Source: Streptomyces sp. XM4193 (GTDB lineage Bacteria; Actinomycetota; Actinomycetes; Streptomycetales; Streptomycetaceae). From it: 64,000 nucleotides of DNA. The position numbers and the translations under genes were made by a program. The stretch spans positions 1 through 64,000 of the forward strand of contig NZ_JALLGK010000007.1 in assembly GCF_023072595.1 (NCBI RefSeq), given 5' to 3'. Of the stretch, positions 41,338 to 51,800 are shown piece after piece (the first letter of the stretch is position 1; each line of letters begins with the position of its first letter). Below the pieces are notes generated by a model. It was not told where the DNA came from, did no database searches, and was given only the letters and a program-made list of their open reading frames with translations.

Positions 41338-42843
41338 ATGTCAGCCAGCAACGAGGCGGTACTCGCCGGCACCGCGCGCACCGTGTTCGCCCTCCTCACC
41401 GAGGGGCCGAGCGAGATCACCTCCGTGATCAGCGCGGACGGGGACGAGCGCGACCACCGCCGCGAGCTGCTCTGTCTGTTCGCCGCAGGGGTGCGGCCCG
41501 GCTCGTTCCGGGACGTATGGGTCGACTGGCCGATCGACCTGATCGACGGAGCGGCGGTCACACTCGCCGACTGGCTGGTCGCCCGGCACCGCGCCTGGCC
41601 GCAGCGCGATCCCGGGGCGCTCTTCGAGAGCGTCGGGGTGTGCTTCCCGACCGGCGGCACGCGGCAGGACGGCTCCAGGCGGATGCCGCGCGGCGAGTCC
41701 CGCACCGTGCTCCGGGGCCGGGAGTGGGCACGGGCGCTCGCCGAGGAGCCGCGCGAGGCACAGCTCGTGGCGGCGGGAGCCGCGCTCGGCCTGCTCGCAC
41801 AGTCCCTGCTGCCGCACGAGGGCGACCTGCCCGTCCGGGACGACGGCGTCTGGAAATTCCCGGGCCGGGAGAGGGACGTAGGAGCGCGGCTGCGGGAGTT
41901 TCTGGCCCGAATGCTTTCCGACGAGCGGCAGATCGAGGAGGCGGTGGAGGTGGCGAGGCGCGCGTGGTCGACCGCCGTCGGCGTCGAGCAGCCGCCACCG
42001 GCTCGCCGCTCCACCCGCAGACCCGGGAACCGGGACGGCGTCGACCGGGCCGCTGCCGGAGCTGCGCTGCCGTGGGCACGGCATGTGCTGGAAACCGCCG
42101 AGGAGGCACGACGGTCGGGATCGGTGCGGCCGGCCGAGGTGTTCGGGCCCGTCGATGCCGCCTTCCCGGCCGAAGCGGGCACCGAGGCGGAGCCCGTCCG
42201 CCGCGCGGTGCTGGCCGGTCTGGTGGTGGCGGGGGTGCGGCCCCGGACGGTGAGAACCGGGGAGCAGGAGGTCCGGGCGCTGCAGGACCGCTTCGACCGG
42301 CTCGCGAGCGGGTCGCCGGACGCAGAGGAGGCGTTCGTGCCCTTCGAGGACGCCGGCGATCCGCTGGACGTGCGGCACGACCCGCACAGCGGTTCGTGCG
42401 AACCGCTGACCCGTTACGCCTGGCTCTGCTCGTGCGTGCTCCTGGACGCCGGCGGCAACCACCGCAGGAGGGACGGGGAGGCGGTCCCTCTGGCGCTGCT
42501 CGTCCCCGCGGCGGTGGCCCTGGTGGAGTCCCACCGCAGATCCGGCGACTGGTGGCGGCGGACCGCCTTCCGTCTCGACCGCTTCTACGACGCGTTGGAC
42601 CGCGAGGCGACGGGGCGGGCGCAGCCGTCGGAGGAGATACGCACCACCGACCAGCTCGACGCCGTGCGCACCGCGGACCTGCTGGAGCACCGCGCGGACG
42701 CGGCCGGCCGCCCGTACCCGTCGGGCTGCCTGGCCGCCCGCGCCTCGCAGGCGGCGCAGGACAACTGGGGCACCCGGCTGTCCGACACCGCGCTGGCGAC
42801 TGCGCTGCTGGTGCTCGACTCCCCCGCCCCCGGGGCGGTTTGA
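41338..42843 (+). CDS. Protein of unknown function
   Basis: 501 residues from the ATG at 41338. I do not recognise a family. It is soluble and acidic, with no signal peptide or membrane helix. Two halves resemble each other in layout: each has an Ala-rich N-terminal helix set, then a Cys- or Trp-containing helical block (LLCLFAAGVRPGSFRDVWVDW; LAGLVVAGVRPRTVRTGE). Middle and end contain LTRYAWLCSCVLLDAGGNHRR and RSGDWWRRTAFRLDRFYDAL. Because the two VRP motifs (AAGVRPGS / VAGVRPRT) recur about 190 residues apart, an ancient duplication is possible. No operon partner is evident; the chitinase gene follows 250 bases later. Confidence 0.6.
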   Translation: MSASNEAVLAGTARTVFALLTEGPSEITSVISADGDERDHRRELLCLFAAGVRPGSFRDVWVDWPIDLIDGAAVTLADWLVARHRAWPQRDPGALFESVGVCFPTGGTRQDGSRRMPRGESRTVLRGREWARALAEEPREAQLVAAGAALGLLAQSLLPHEGDLPVRDDGVWKFPGRERDVGARLREFLARMLSDERQIEEAVEVARRAWSTAVGVEQPPPARRSTRRPGNRDGVDRAAAGAALPWARHVLETAEEARRSGSVRPAEVFGPVDAAFPAEAGTEAEPVRRAVLAGLVVAGVRPRTVRTGEQEVRALQDRFDRLASGSPDAEEAFVPFEDAGDPLDVRHDPHSGSCEPLTRYAWLCSCVLLDAGGNHRRRDGEAVPLALLVPAAVALVESHRRSGDWWRRTAFRLDRFYDALDREATGRAQPSEEIRTTDQLDAVRTADLLEHRADAAGRPYPSGCLAARASQAAQDNWGTRLSDTALATALLVLDSPAPGAV

Positions 42844-42914
42844 GACGCCGGGTGCCCGACCGCCGCTCACCGACCCGGGCGGTGTGCGCGACTGCGGACG
42901 CCTGGATGCCGCCC

Positions 42915-42948
42915 GCCGCCTGCCGCCTGCCGCCTGCCGCCTGCCGCC
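42915..42948. repeat. GCCGCCT heptamer tandem repeat
   Basis: Four perfect copies of GCCGCCT (42915-42942) and a partial fifth, in the gap before the chitinase promoter. Unstable in copy number by nature; may be a marker for strain typing. No function seen. Confidence 0.85.
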
Positions 42949-43027
42949 GGGAGGGGGCGCACCGGTGAAGGCGGGCGAACACGGAGCGTCCACGGGGGTG
43001 TTCGGGCGTCGAAGCGTGCGCGAAGCC

Positions 43028-43056
43028 TTGACAGTTTGATTGGTCTGGACCAAATT
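43028..43056 (+). promoter_or_regulatory. Chitinase promoter with a DasR-type (dre) site
   Basis: TTGACA at 43028-43033 is a perfect -35 box; CAAATT at 43051-43056 is a possible -10 at 17-bp spacing. Between and overlapping them is TTGGTCTGGACCAA (43040-43053), whose core differs from the DasR consensus TGGTCTAGACCA by one base. DasR represses chitinase and amino-sugar genes in Streptomyces until GlcN-6-phosphate accumulates, so position and sequence both fit. Confidence 0.75.
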
Positions 43057-43093
43057 CACCGGTGACCGTCGCACCCGTGACCCGGAGGTAGCC

Positions 43094-44290
43094 GTGAGTC
43101 GATGGAGCAGTTTCCGCAGCGCGCCCGGAGTCGCCTTCCGGCCACGTCGACGGCTCGGCGCCGCACTGCTCGCGGCAGCGCTCGCGGGCGGTGGCCTGGC
43201 CGCCATGGGCCAGACCTCCCAGGCCGCCGAATCGGCACCCGCCGCCGCGGCGAAGACGGCGGGAAGCACGGCAGAGCTGCCCGAGCGCGCGCTCGCCGGC
43301 TATCTGCACTCCAGCTTCGCCAACGGCTCGGGCTACACCCGCATGGCAGACGTGCCCGACTCCTGGGACATCGTCAACCTCTCCTTCGGCGAGCCCACTT
43401 CACCGACCTCCGGCGACATCCGCTTCGAGCTGTGCCCGCAGACCGAGTGCCCGGAGGTGGAGAGCGAGGACGAGTTCAAGTCCGCCATCGAGGCCAAGCA
43501 GGCCGCCGGCAAGAAGGTGCTGATCTCGATCGGCGGCGCCAACGGCCAGGTGCGGCTGGAGACCGAGGCCGCGCGCGACGCCTTCGTCGACTCGGTCGGC
43601 TCGATCATCGACACCTACGGACTCGACGGCCTGGACATCGACTTCGAGGGCAACTCGCTCGCACTGGACGAGGGCGACACCGACTTCAAGAACCCCACCA
43701 GCCCGGTCATCGTCAACCTGATCTCCGCCGTGGAGACGCTGGCGGAGAAGTACGGCGACGACTTCGTGCTCACCATGGCGCCCGAGACCTTCTTCGTGCA
43801 GCTTGGCTACCAGTTCTACGGCTCCGGCGAATGGGGCGGCCAGGACGCGCGCGCCGGAGCGTACCTGCCGGTGATCCACGCGCTGCGCGACCGGCTCACG
43901 CTGCTGCACGTCCAGAACTACAACTCCGGCCCGATCATGGGGCTGGACGGCAAGCAGCACACCATGGGCACGGCCGAGTTCCCGATCGCCATGACCGACA
44001 TGCTGCTCGCCGGCTTCCCGGTCGCGGGCAACGAGGACGCGATCTTCGAGCCGCTGCGGCCCGACCAGGTCGCCATCGGCCTGCCGGCCTCCACCAACGC
44101 CGGCAACGGCCACATCTCCCCCACCGAGGTCACCCGGACCCTGGACTGCCTCACCAAGGGCACCGACTGCGGCGGCTACGAGCCGCACGGCACCTGGCCG
44201 GACATGCGCGGCCTGATGTCCTGGTCGATCAACTGGGACGAGTTCAACGACCGGGAGTTCTCCCGGAACTTCGACGCCTACGGGGACTGA
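43094..44290 (+). CDS. Secreted GH18 chitinase
   Basis: 398 residues from the GTG at 43094, with GGAGG upstream. Endo-type hydrolysis of chitin. Seen: signal peptide with RRR then a hydrophobic helix (RRLGAALLAAALAGGGLAA), the GH18 catalytic motif DGLDIDFE with Glu185 as acid, an SIGG motif (VLISIGGANGQ), YNSG (VQNYNSGPIM) and a Trp-rich end (MRGLMSWSINWD). No chitin-binding module or linker. It has a DasR-like site in its promoter and a hairpin terminator after the stop. Family assignment is firm; chain preference is not visible. Confidence 0.93.
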   Translation: MSRWSSFRSAPGVAFRPRRRLGAALLAAALAGGGLAAMGQTSQAAESAPAAAAKTAGSTAELPERALAGYLHSSFANGSGYTRMADVPDSWDIVNLSFGEPTSPTSGDIRFELCPQTECPEVESEDEFKSAIEAKQAAGKKVLISIGGANGQVRLETEAARDAFVDSVGSIIDTYGLDGLDIDFEGNSLALDEGDTDFKNPTSPVIVNLISAVETLAEKYGDDFVLTMAPETFFVQLGYQFYGSGEWGGQDARAGAYLPVIHALRDRLTLLHVQNYNSGPIMGLDGKQHTMGTAEFPIAMTDMLLAGFPVAGNEDAIFEPLRPDQVAIGLPASTNAGNGHISPTEVTRTLDCLTKGTDCGGYEPHGTWPDMRGLMSWSINWDEFNDREFSRNFDAYGD

Positions 44291-44364
44291 TCCGGCCGCC
44301 CGGCGCACCGGGTTCCGAACGCCCCCCGTAGGCCGTTCCCGCCCATCCCGAACAGCTCGTTCCC

Positions 44365-44412
44365 ACGACGGCTGCGCGGTCGCGTTCCACGCGATGTCTG
44401 CGCAGCCGTCGT
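44365..44412 (+). terminator. Hairpin terminator after the chitinase gene
   Basis: 13-bp perfect arms (ACGACGGCTGCGC and its complement) around a 22-base loop, followed at once by ACTTTTGCC. 75 bases after the chitinase stop. The bases from here to 44554 should hold the promoter of the transporter-megasynthase operon, but I could not assign it. Confidence 0.65.
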
Positions 44413-44553
44413 ACTTTTGCCGTAGTACGCGTACGATGCACCCGCAACTCCCCACTTTTCAGGACGAGTTCGCCGAGGCGGCTGCTGCCCCCGCGTGCGG
44501 ACGGTGGTGAGCCCGCACGCACCGGACGAACCCCGACGGGGATGAGAGCAGCC

Positions 44554-45897
44554 ATGGCGCACACGGACCGCCGCTTCGCCGCGGTCGTCGCCGCCTATTC
44601 CGTCTCCTCCTTCGGTACGTATCTCAACCTGATCGCACTCAGCCTCTTCTCCTACGAGGTCACCGGTACGGCGCTGGGCGTCGGGCTGATGATGGCGCTG
44701 CGGCTGTCGGCCGGGTTCGCCGCCGGAATGACCTCCGCGGCTCTGACCGCCCGTGTCGCGCGGGCACACGTGATGTACGGCGCGCATCTGGCGCAGTGTC
44801 TGACGCTGCTCGTCCTGGCGCTGTTCGCCGGGAACGCGGCGCCGGCGCTGCTCGCGGTGGCGGTCGTGGTGCTGGGGGCGTCGAGCACCTGGTTCTCGGT
44901 CTCGCTGCGCAGCTCGGTGCCCGCGATGGTCGGTGCCGAGCTGCGCGGCCGGGCCAACGGCCTGCTGGTGACGGCCCGTTCGATCGCCACGGTGCTCGGC
45001 TTCGCCTCGGCCGCCGTCATCATCGGCTTCGGCGGCTACGCACTGGCCTTCGCGGTGAACGCGGCGAGCTTCGCGCTGGCCGCGGCGGTGCTTCTGGCGG
45101 CGCGGCCGCGGACCGAGGAGGAGCCGGACGGGGCCGATCACGGCGCTGTCGAGAGCGGGCGGTCGGCGGCGGACGGACAGCCGGCGGCGGACGGGGAGCC
45201 GGACGCGGAGGGGCGGACCCGTGCCGGGCTGCGGCGGCTGGGCTCGACGCTGCCCGCGGTGCTGCTGGCCCTGGTCGCACTGCGCGGGCTCGACGCGCTG
45301 GCCTCCTCCTCGCACAACGTCGCGCTGCCGGTGGTGGCCCACTCCGAGGCCCCGGACAACCCCGCGCTGCACATGACCCGCTTCTGGGTCGCCTGGGCGG
45401 TCGGCACCGTGCTGGCGCATCTGGTGCTGCGCCGCCGCCGGGGCGAATCCGCCTGGGGTGTACGGGCGTTCGCGCTGGGCACCTGTGCGATGTCGGCGGC
45501 CTTCGTCGCCGCCTTCCTCGGCCTGCCCGCGATCGGGCTCGTCCTGGTGGCGACCGCCGCCGGCTTCGCGGACGGCTGGACCGAGATCGTCTACACCTCG
45601 CGGTTGCAGGCCGCGCCCGAGCCCGAGCGCACCAGGCTCTTCGGGCTCTCCGCCACCGCCGAGCAGTCCGGTTTCGCGCTCGGCACGGTGGCCGCCGCCG
45701 GGGCGCTCGAAGCGCTGCCGGCGCTCGCCGTCGTCGGCCTCTTCCACGGCACCGCCGCCTGCGGCGCCCTCCTGCTGTTGCTGTACGCCGTCCGACGGCA
45801 CACCCCCGAACGACCGTCCCCCGAGGCGGACCGCGGATCAGACGAGAGAGGCGCGCATGGAGCACGTGCGAGGGCAGGACCTGTGTCGGGGCCCTGA
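44554..45897 (+). CDS. MFS transporter, probable exporter for the megasynthase product
   Basis: 447 residues from the ATG at 44554; an ATG four codons earlier (44542) has a poorer site. Seen: about 12 hydrophobic helices of the major facilitator type, with MMALRLSAGFAAGM and LRGRANGLLVTARSIATVLGFASAAVIIG matching the MFS A-like region of EntS/MFS-1 exporters, and a charged Glu/Asp/Gly loop of about 50 residues in the middle. The final 41 bases overlap the start of the megasynthase gene (45857), so translation is coupled and export of the product is the likely role. Confidence 0.87.
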   Translation: MAHTDRRFAAVVAAYSVSSFGTYLNLIALSLFSYEVTGTALGVGLMMALRLSAGFAAGMTSAALTARVARAHVMYGAHLAQCLTLLVLALFAGNAAPALLAVAVVVLGASSTWFSVSLRSSVPAMVGAELRGRANGLLVTARSIATVLGFASAAVIIGFGGYALAFAVNAASFALAAAVLLAARPRTEEEPDGADHGAVESGRSAADGQPAADGEPDAEGRTRAGLRRLGSTLPAVLLALVALRGLDALASSSHNVALPVVAHSEAPDNPALHMTRFWVAWAVGTVLAHLVLRRRRGESAWGVRAFALGTCAMSAAFVAAFLGLPAIGLVLVATAAGFADGWTEIVYTSRLQAAPEPERTRLFGLSATAEQSGFALGTVAAAGALEALPALAVVGLFHGTAACGALLLLLYAVRRHTPERPSPEADRGSDERGAHGARARAGPVSGP

Positions 45898-48800
45898 ACC
45901 GGAGCGGGACGAGCGGGACCCGGTGGACGCGGTCGACGCGCTGCTGCGTGCCGCGGGAGCCCGGGGGCCCGCGGGAGGCGGCGGCGTCGGGGGCGTCGCC
46001 ACCGTGGAGAGCGACGGCACCGGCAGCAGCCGTGGCTACGGCCGACTCCTGGAGGACGCACGGCAGTTGCTCGGCGGACTCCGGGCGCACGGGGTCCGCC
46101 CCGGCGATCCGGTGGTCCTGTGCGGACTGCCGCTGGAGGACTTCTTCACCGCGTTCTGGGCCTGTGTGCTCGGCGGCGCGCGGCCCGCGGCCATCGCCGA
46201 GAGCCCACTGCCCGGTACGCCCGCCCGCAGTCGGCTGCTGCACACCGTGCGGCTGCTGGGCTCCCCGCTCGTGCTGACCGACGCGGCCGGTGCGGCGGCG
46301 TCCGCGGACGGCGAGGGCCCGGACCGGCTGCGCACGCTGGAGCTGCGTCAGTGCCTCGGGACCGCGCCCGCAACGGAGTTCCACACGCCGCGCCCCGAGG
46401 ACACCGCGCTGCTGATGCTCTCCTCGGGCAGCACCGGCGAGCCCAAGGCGGTACGTCTGACCCACGGCGGGCTCGCCGATTTCGCGGCCGGGACCCGCCG
46501 CATCCTGGACGTACAGCCGGGCGACACCCTGGTCAACTGGCTGCCGCTGGACCACAGCGGGGCCTTTCTCATCTACCACCTGCTGCCCGTCTTCACCGGC
46601 AGCACCGGGGTGCACACGGCCACCGACGCGGTGCTGGCGAACCCGCTGCGCTGGCTCGACCTGCTGCACGAACACCGGGCGCAGCACGGCTGGGCGCCGA
46701 CCTTCGCCTACCGGCTGGTCGCCGAGGCGCTCGCCGAGCGCGAGTCGGACACCGGCTGGGACCTGGGCGGCCTCAAGTCCCTGGTCTGCGGCGGCGAACG
46801 GGTGGCACTGCCGGTGCTGCGCGACTTCCTCGCGGCGACCGCCCCGTACGGCGTGCGCGAGGAGCATCTCGCCCCGGTGTGGGGAATGGCCGAGACGGTC
46901 ACCGCGATCACCTGGGGCAGGCTGGACCGCCCGGGGACGGTGCACCGGCTGCGGCGGGACAGCCTCGCCGGCCGGCTGGTCCGGGCGGACGCGAGCACGC
47001 CGGAGGAGGAGTGCGCCACCTTCGTCGCCTCCGGTTCACCGGCCCACGGCACCACTCTGCGCATCGTCGGCGAGGACGGCGCCCCCGCCGGCGCCGGGCA
47101 CATCGGCCGCCTCCAACTGCGCGCTCCCGCACGGCTGACCCCCGGGTACGTCAACAACCCCGCCGCCGACGCCGAGGCCTACCCGGAGGGCCGCGAGTGG
47201 CTGGACACCGGGGATCTCGCCTTCCTCGACCAGGACCAGGTGGTCGTCACCGGCAGGCGCAAGGACATTCTGGTGCTCAACGGCCACAACGTCTCCTGCC
47301 ACGAGGTGGAGGACGCCGCGGCGCGGGTCCCGGGCGTACGGCTGGGCGAGGTCGCCGCCTGCGGCGTGCCGCATCCGACCAGCGGCACCGAGGAGTTGGT
47401 GCTGCTCTTCGTCAGCCGGGGCGCGGCGGAGGACGAACGGATCGCCGGCGAACTGCGCGCGACGCTCTTCGGCCGGTTACGACTGACCGTCGGCCGGACC
47501 GTGCCGGTGGCCGAGTCCGACTTCCCGCGCACCCCCGCGGGGAAGGTCAGACGCCAGGAGCTGAGGTCCCGGCTGCTGACGAAGCAGCCGCCCCCGGCGG
47601 ATCGGGACGGCGGTGCGCCGCAGGCCCGGTCGGAGACCGCGACCGCGCCCCGCTCCGGCGCCCCGGCGGATCGGGACGCCGACTCGCGGCACAAGCCCGC
47701 GGACGTACCGCCGCGGGCGGACGGCGTGGCGCGGGTCGTGCGCGAGGAGCTGGCCCGGCTGGTCGGACGGCCGGTCGAGGCGGGAGTCGCCTTCTACGAA
47801 CTGGGGCTCACCTCGGTGCTGTTGGCCCGGCTGCGCGGACGGCTGGAGGAGCGGCTGGGCGTCGGTGTTCCGTCGACGGCTGCGTTCGCGCACCCCACCG
47901 CCGAGGCGCTCGCCGCCCGTCTGACGGCGCTCGGCGCCCGCGCCGCCGAACCCCGCACCGCCGAACCCCGCGCCACGACGGCACCGGCACCGGCCCCGGC
48001 CGGCGACAAGGCCCCGCCCGGGAGAGGCGGTGCGGCGGTGGGCGGCGCGGCGGGTCGGCAGGACGCGGGCGACGCGGGCGGCGACGACCGTCGGCTGGCG
48101 GTCATCGGCATGGCGTTGCGTTTCCCCGGCGCCCGGACTCCCGAGCAGTTCTGGGACAACCTGCGCGAGGGGGTCGTGAGCCTGCGCCGCTTCGACGAGG
48201 ACGAACTCGCCGCCGCCGGCCTGACCGCCGAGCAGCGACAGTCGCCCGAATTCGTACCGGTGGCAGGGGTGTTGGACGAGGCCGAGGCGTTCGACGCGGA
48301 GCACTTCGGGATCGCCCCCAAGGAGGCGCGGCTGACCCATCCCGCGCACCGGCTCTTCCTGGAGGTGTGCCACCGGGCGCTGGAGGACGGCGGGTACGCC
48401 GGCGAGGGCGGCCGGGAGCGGATCGCGGTCTTCGCCGGTTCCGGGATGAACCTCTACGACCACCAGGCTCCGGGCCCCTCGCCGCACTCGGCGGGTCGGC
48501 CGAGCGACCCCGCCACCGAGATGCAGACCGCGATCGGCCGCGAATCGGACTTCCTGGCCTCCCGGGTGGCCCACCGGCTGGGCCTCAAGGGGCCCGCGGT
48601 GGGTGTGCGCACGGCGTGCTCCAGTTCGCTGGTGGCCGTGCATCTGGCGGGCCAGGCAGTGCTGTCCGGCGACGCCGATCTGGCGCTTGCGGGCGCCGCG
48701 GCCGTACATCTGCCGCAGGAGAGCGGCTACCGCACCGGTCCCGGTTCGGTCCTCTCCCCCACCGGCAGGTGCCGGACCTTCGACGCCGAGGCCGACGGCA

Positions 48801-51800
48801 CGGTCGGCGGCAACGGGGTCGCCGTCGTGCTCCTCAAGCGCCTCGACCGGGCGCTCGCCGACTCGGACACCGTGCACGCCGTCGTGCTGGGATCGGCGAT
48901 CAACAACGACGGACGGGAGAAGGTGGGCTTCACCGCACCGGGCGTGCCCGGCCAGGTCGAGGTGGTGCGTCAGGCGCTCGCTCGCGCGCGGGTGCCGGCC
49001 GATTCCCTGTCGTACGTGGAGGCGCACGGCACCGGTACACCGGTGGGCGATCCGGTGGAACTGGAGGCGCTGTCCGAGGCGCTGGGCGAGCAGACCGACC
49101 GCACCGGTTTCTGCGCGGTCGGCTCGGTCAAGCCGAACATCGGCCATCTCGACAGCTGCGCCGGTATGGCCGGGCTGATCAAGACGATCCTGAGCCTGCG
49201 CCACCGCACCCTGGTGCCGACCCCGGGGCTCACTCGGCCGCACCCCGAACTGCGTTTGGAGAAGGGCCCGTTGACGCTGGTGCGCGAGCTGCGCGCCTGG
49301 ACGGTCGAGGACGGTGTGCCCCGCCGGGCCGGCGTCAGCGCACTGGGGGTGGGCGGTACGAACGCCCATGTGGTGCTGGAGGAGGCGCCGGAGCGCCGGC
49401 CCGGGGCGCCCGACGGGCGGCCATGGCTGATTCCCCTCTCCGCACGTTCGCCCGAGGCGCTGGTGCAGCTCGCGGGCGCGCTCCGCGACCGGCTGCGGCA
49501 GCGGCCCGCACCGCATCCGGCGGATGTCGCCACCACGCTGGCCCTGGGACGGCCGCACCATCCGGTGCGGGACGCCGTCGTCGGCAGCACCGCGGACGAG
49601 ATCGCCGACGCGCTGGAGGCCGTCGTCCGGCGGGCCGGGAGCGGGGACCGGCGTCCCGGCGGGGGCGGGTCCCGGGAGACGGGCCCGTCTGCTCCGGTGT
49701 GGGCGTTCGCCGGTCAGGGCAGCCCGCGGCGCGGGATGTCGGCGGGGCTGTACGCCGCCTTTCCGGCCGCGCGGCGGACGCTTGAGCAGTGTGCGGATCT
49801 CTTCCGCCGGGAGTTCGGCGGTGAACTGCTGCCGCTGCTGCTCACCCCCGATCGGCCGGCGCACGGAACCGGCGACCGAGAGGGGCGGGAGGCCGGCGCG
49901 GTGGGCGACCCCTGGCCGACGGACACCGCGCAGGCGGCGCTCTTCAGCCACCAGGCCGCACTGGTCGAGGTGTGGCGGGGCGCGGGCGTGCAGCCGGCGC
50001 TGCTGCTGGGTCACAGCGTCGGCGAGTACGCGGCGCTGTACGCGGCGGGCGCGCTCACGCTGGCGGACGGGGTGCGGCTGACGGGCTGGCGCGGCGGGCT
50101 GATGGAGAGCCTCGGTGCGCGAGGAGCCATGCTCGCCGTCCGCACCGACCGGGAACGGGCGCAGCGGTTGGCGACCGTCTGCGGCGCCGAGGTGGCCGCG
50201 GTCAACGGACCGGCCTCGGTGGTGCTTTCCGGGGACCCGGCCGCGATCGACTCGGCCCGAGAGCTGTGTGCGCAGCAGTCGCTGGAGTGCCGAACGCTGC
50301 CGGTCGACCGGGCCTTCCACTCGGCCGCGGTGGAGGCTGCGTTGGCCGAGTTCGCGGTACGGGCACGGCGGGTGCGCATCGGCCCGCTGCGGGTTCCGCT
50401 GGTGAGCTGCGTCGACGGGGCCGTGCTGGAGGTCGGCGCTCGGGTGGACGCGGAGCACCTGTGCCGCCAGGCCAGGCAGCCGGTCCGGTTCGACCTGGCG
50501 ATGGCTGCCGCCTCCCGGCGCGGCGGCCGGGACTTCGTCGAGATGGGCGCCGATCGGACGCTCACCGGCCTCGGCCGGCACTGTCTGCCCGGCAGCCGCT
50601 GGGTCCTGGCACAGGGGGCCGGCGAGGCGCACGAGCAGGTGAACGGGCTGCTCAGCGGCCTCGGTTCGCTCTACCGCTCGGGCGCCGAGCTGCACTGGGG
50701 GGCGCTGTGCACGACGGGCGGCCGGGTGCCGCTGCCCGGCCACCCGATGCGTGCCCGGCATCTGCCGTACGGCGCCGCGCCGGACGATCCCGCGGTCGGC
50801 GAAGAGCGCGCCGGATCGGCCAACCGCGCGCCCGTCGACCGCGGGACGGAGGACCGCGCGGACGCCGCCGAAGCGGGGCCCGTGGACGGCGGCCGCGTCA
50901 GTGCCGCGCAACAAGCGCAGAACTACACCGAGGAGCCGGACGTGGACGCCGAACTGCTCATCTCCATACGGCGGTTGACAGCAGACAAGCTCGGCCGCGA
51001 GTTGGCCGAGGTCGGCCCGGACAGCTCGTTCTTCGAGCTGGGCGCGGACTCGCTGTCGCTGATGGGGATGACCGCGCGGCTGCGCGAACTCCACGGAGTG
51101 CGCGTACCGGTGCGTGAACTCTTCGAGACGGTCGACACCCCGCGGCGGCTGGCCGAGCGCGTACGCCCGCAGGCGTCCGCCGAGCCAACACCGGTCGGGG
51201 CGGCCAACGTCGCGCCCGGCGACACCGCGGCCCGGGACGGCGAGGCCGCGGATACGCGGGCGGCTGCGAATACGGATGCGGCTGCGGGGCCTACGTCGCT
51301 GCCGCCCGTACCGGCGCGCCGTGAGTCGACGCCGGACGCGGCGTCCGTGGTGACGCGGCACGTGCCGCAGCAGACGCAGTCGGAGCGGCGGGAGCCGTCC
51401 GGGGCGGAGGCGGCAGCACAGGCACCGGGGGCTCCCGGCCCGGTCGGCGGCGCTGCGGAATCCGCGGAGGCCACCGCGGCCGATCAGTCGCCGACGCATG
51501 CGCTGCTGGGGCGTCAGCTGGAGGTGGCCGAGCAACTCGTGCGCCAGGTGGGCGGGTTGCTCACCGGCCAGCTGGAGGTGCTGCGCGCCGCGCCCGGACC
51601 GGCCGGTGCGCCAACGGCTCCGGCCGCCGAGCGGACGTCCGGCGCCACGGACGGCTCACGCGCCGTAGCCGCGCCGCCCCTCCGCGGGGCGGGCGGTGCC
51701 GAAGCGCGGCAGGAGGCTCCGCCGGAAACGGACGCCGCGCCTTCCACCGCCCACGCGCCCACCGCCCCCGCGCCCACCGCCTCAGGGCCCGCGACCTCCG

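Noticed and set aside
45458..45856. Upstream extension of the megasynthase reading frame
   Set aside because: Lies inside the transporter gene in another frame and encodes Pro/Ser/Arg strings; the ATG at 45857 has a ribosome site.
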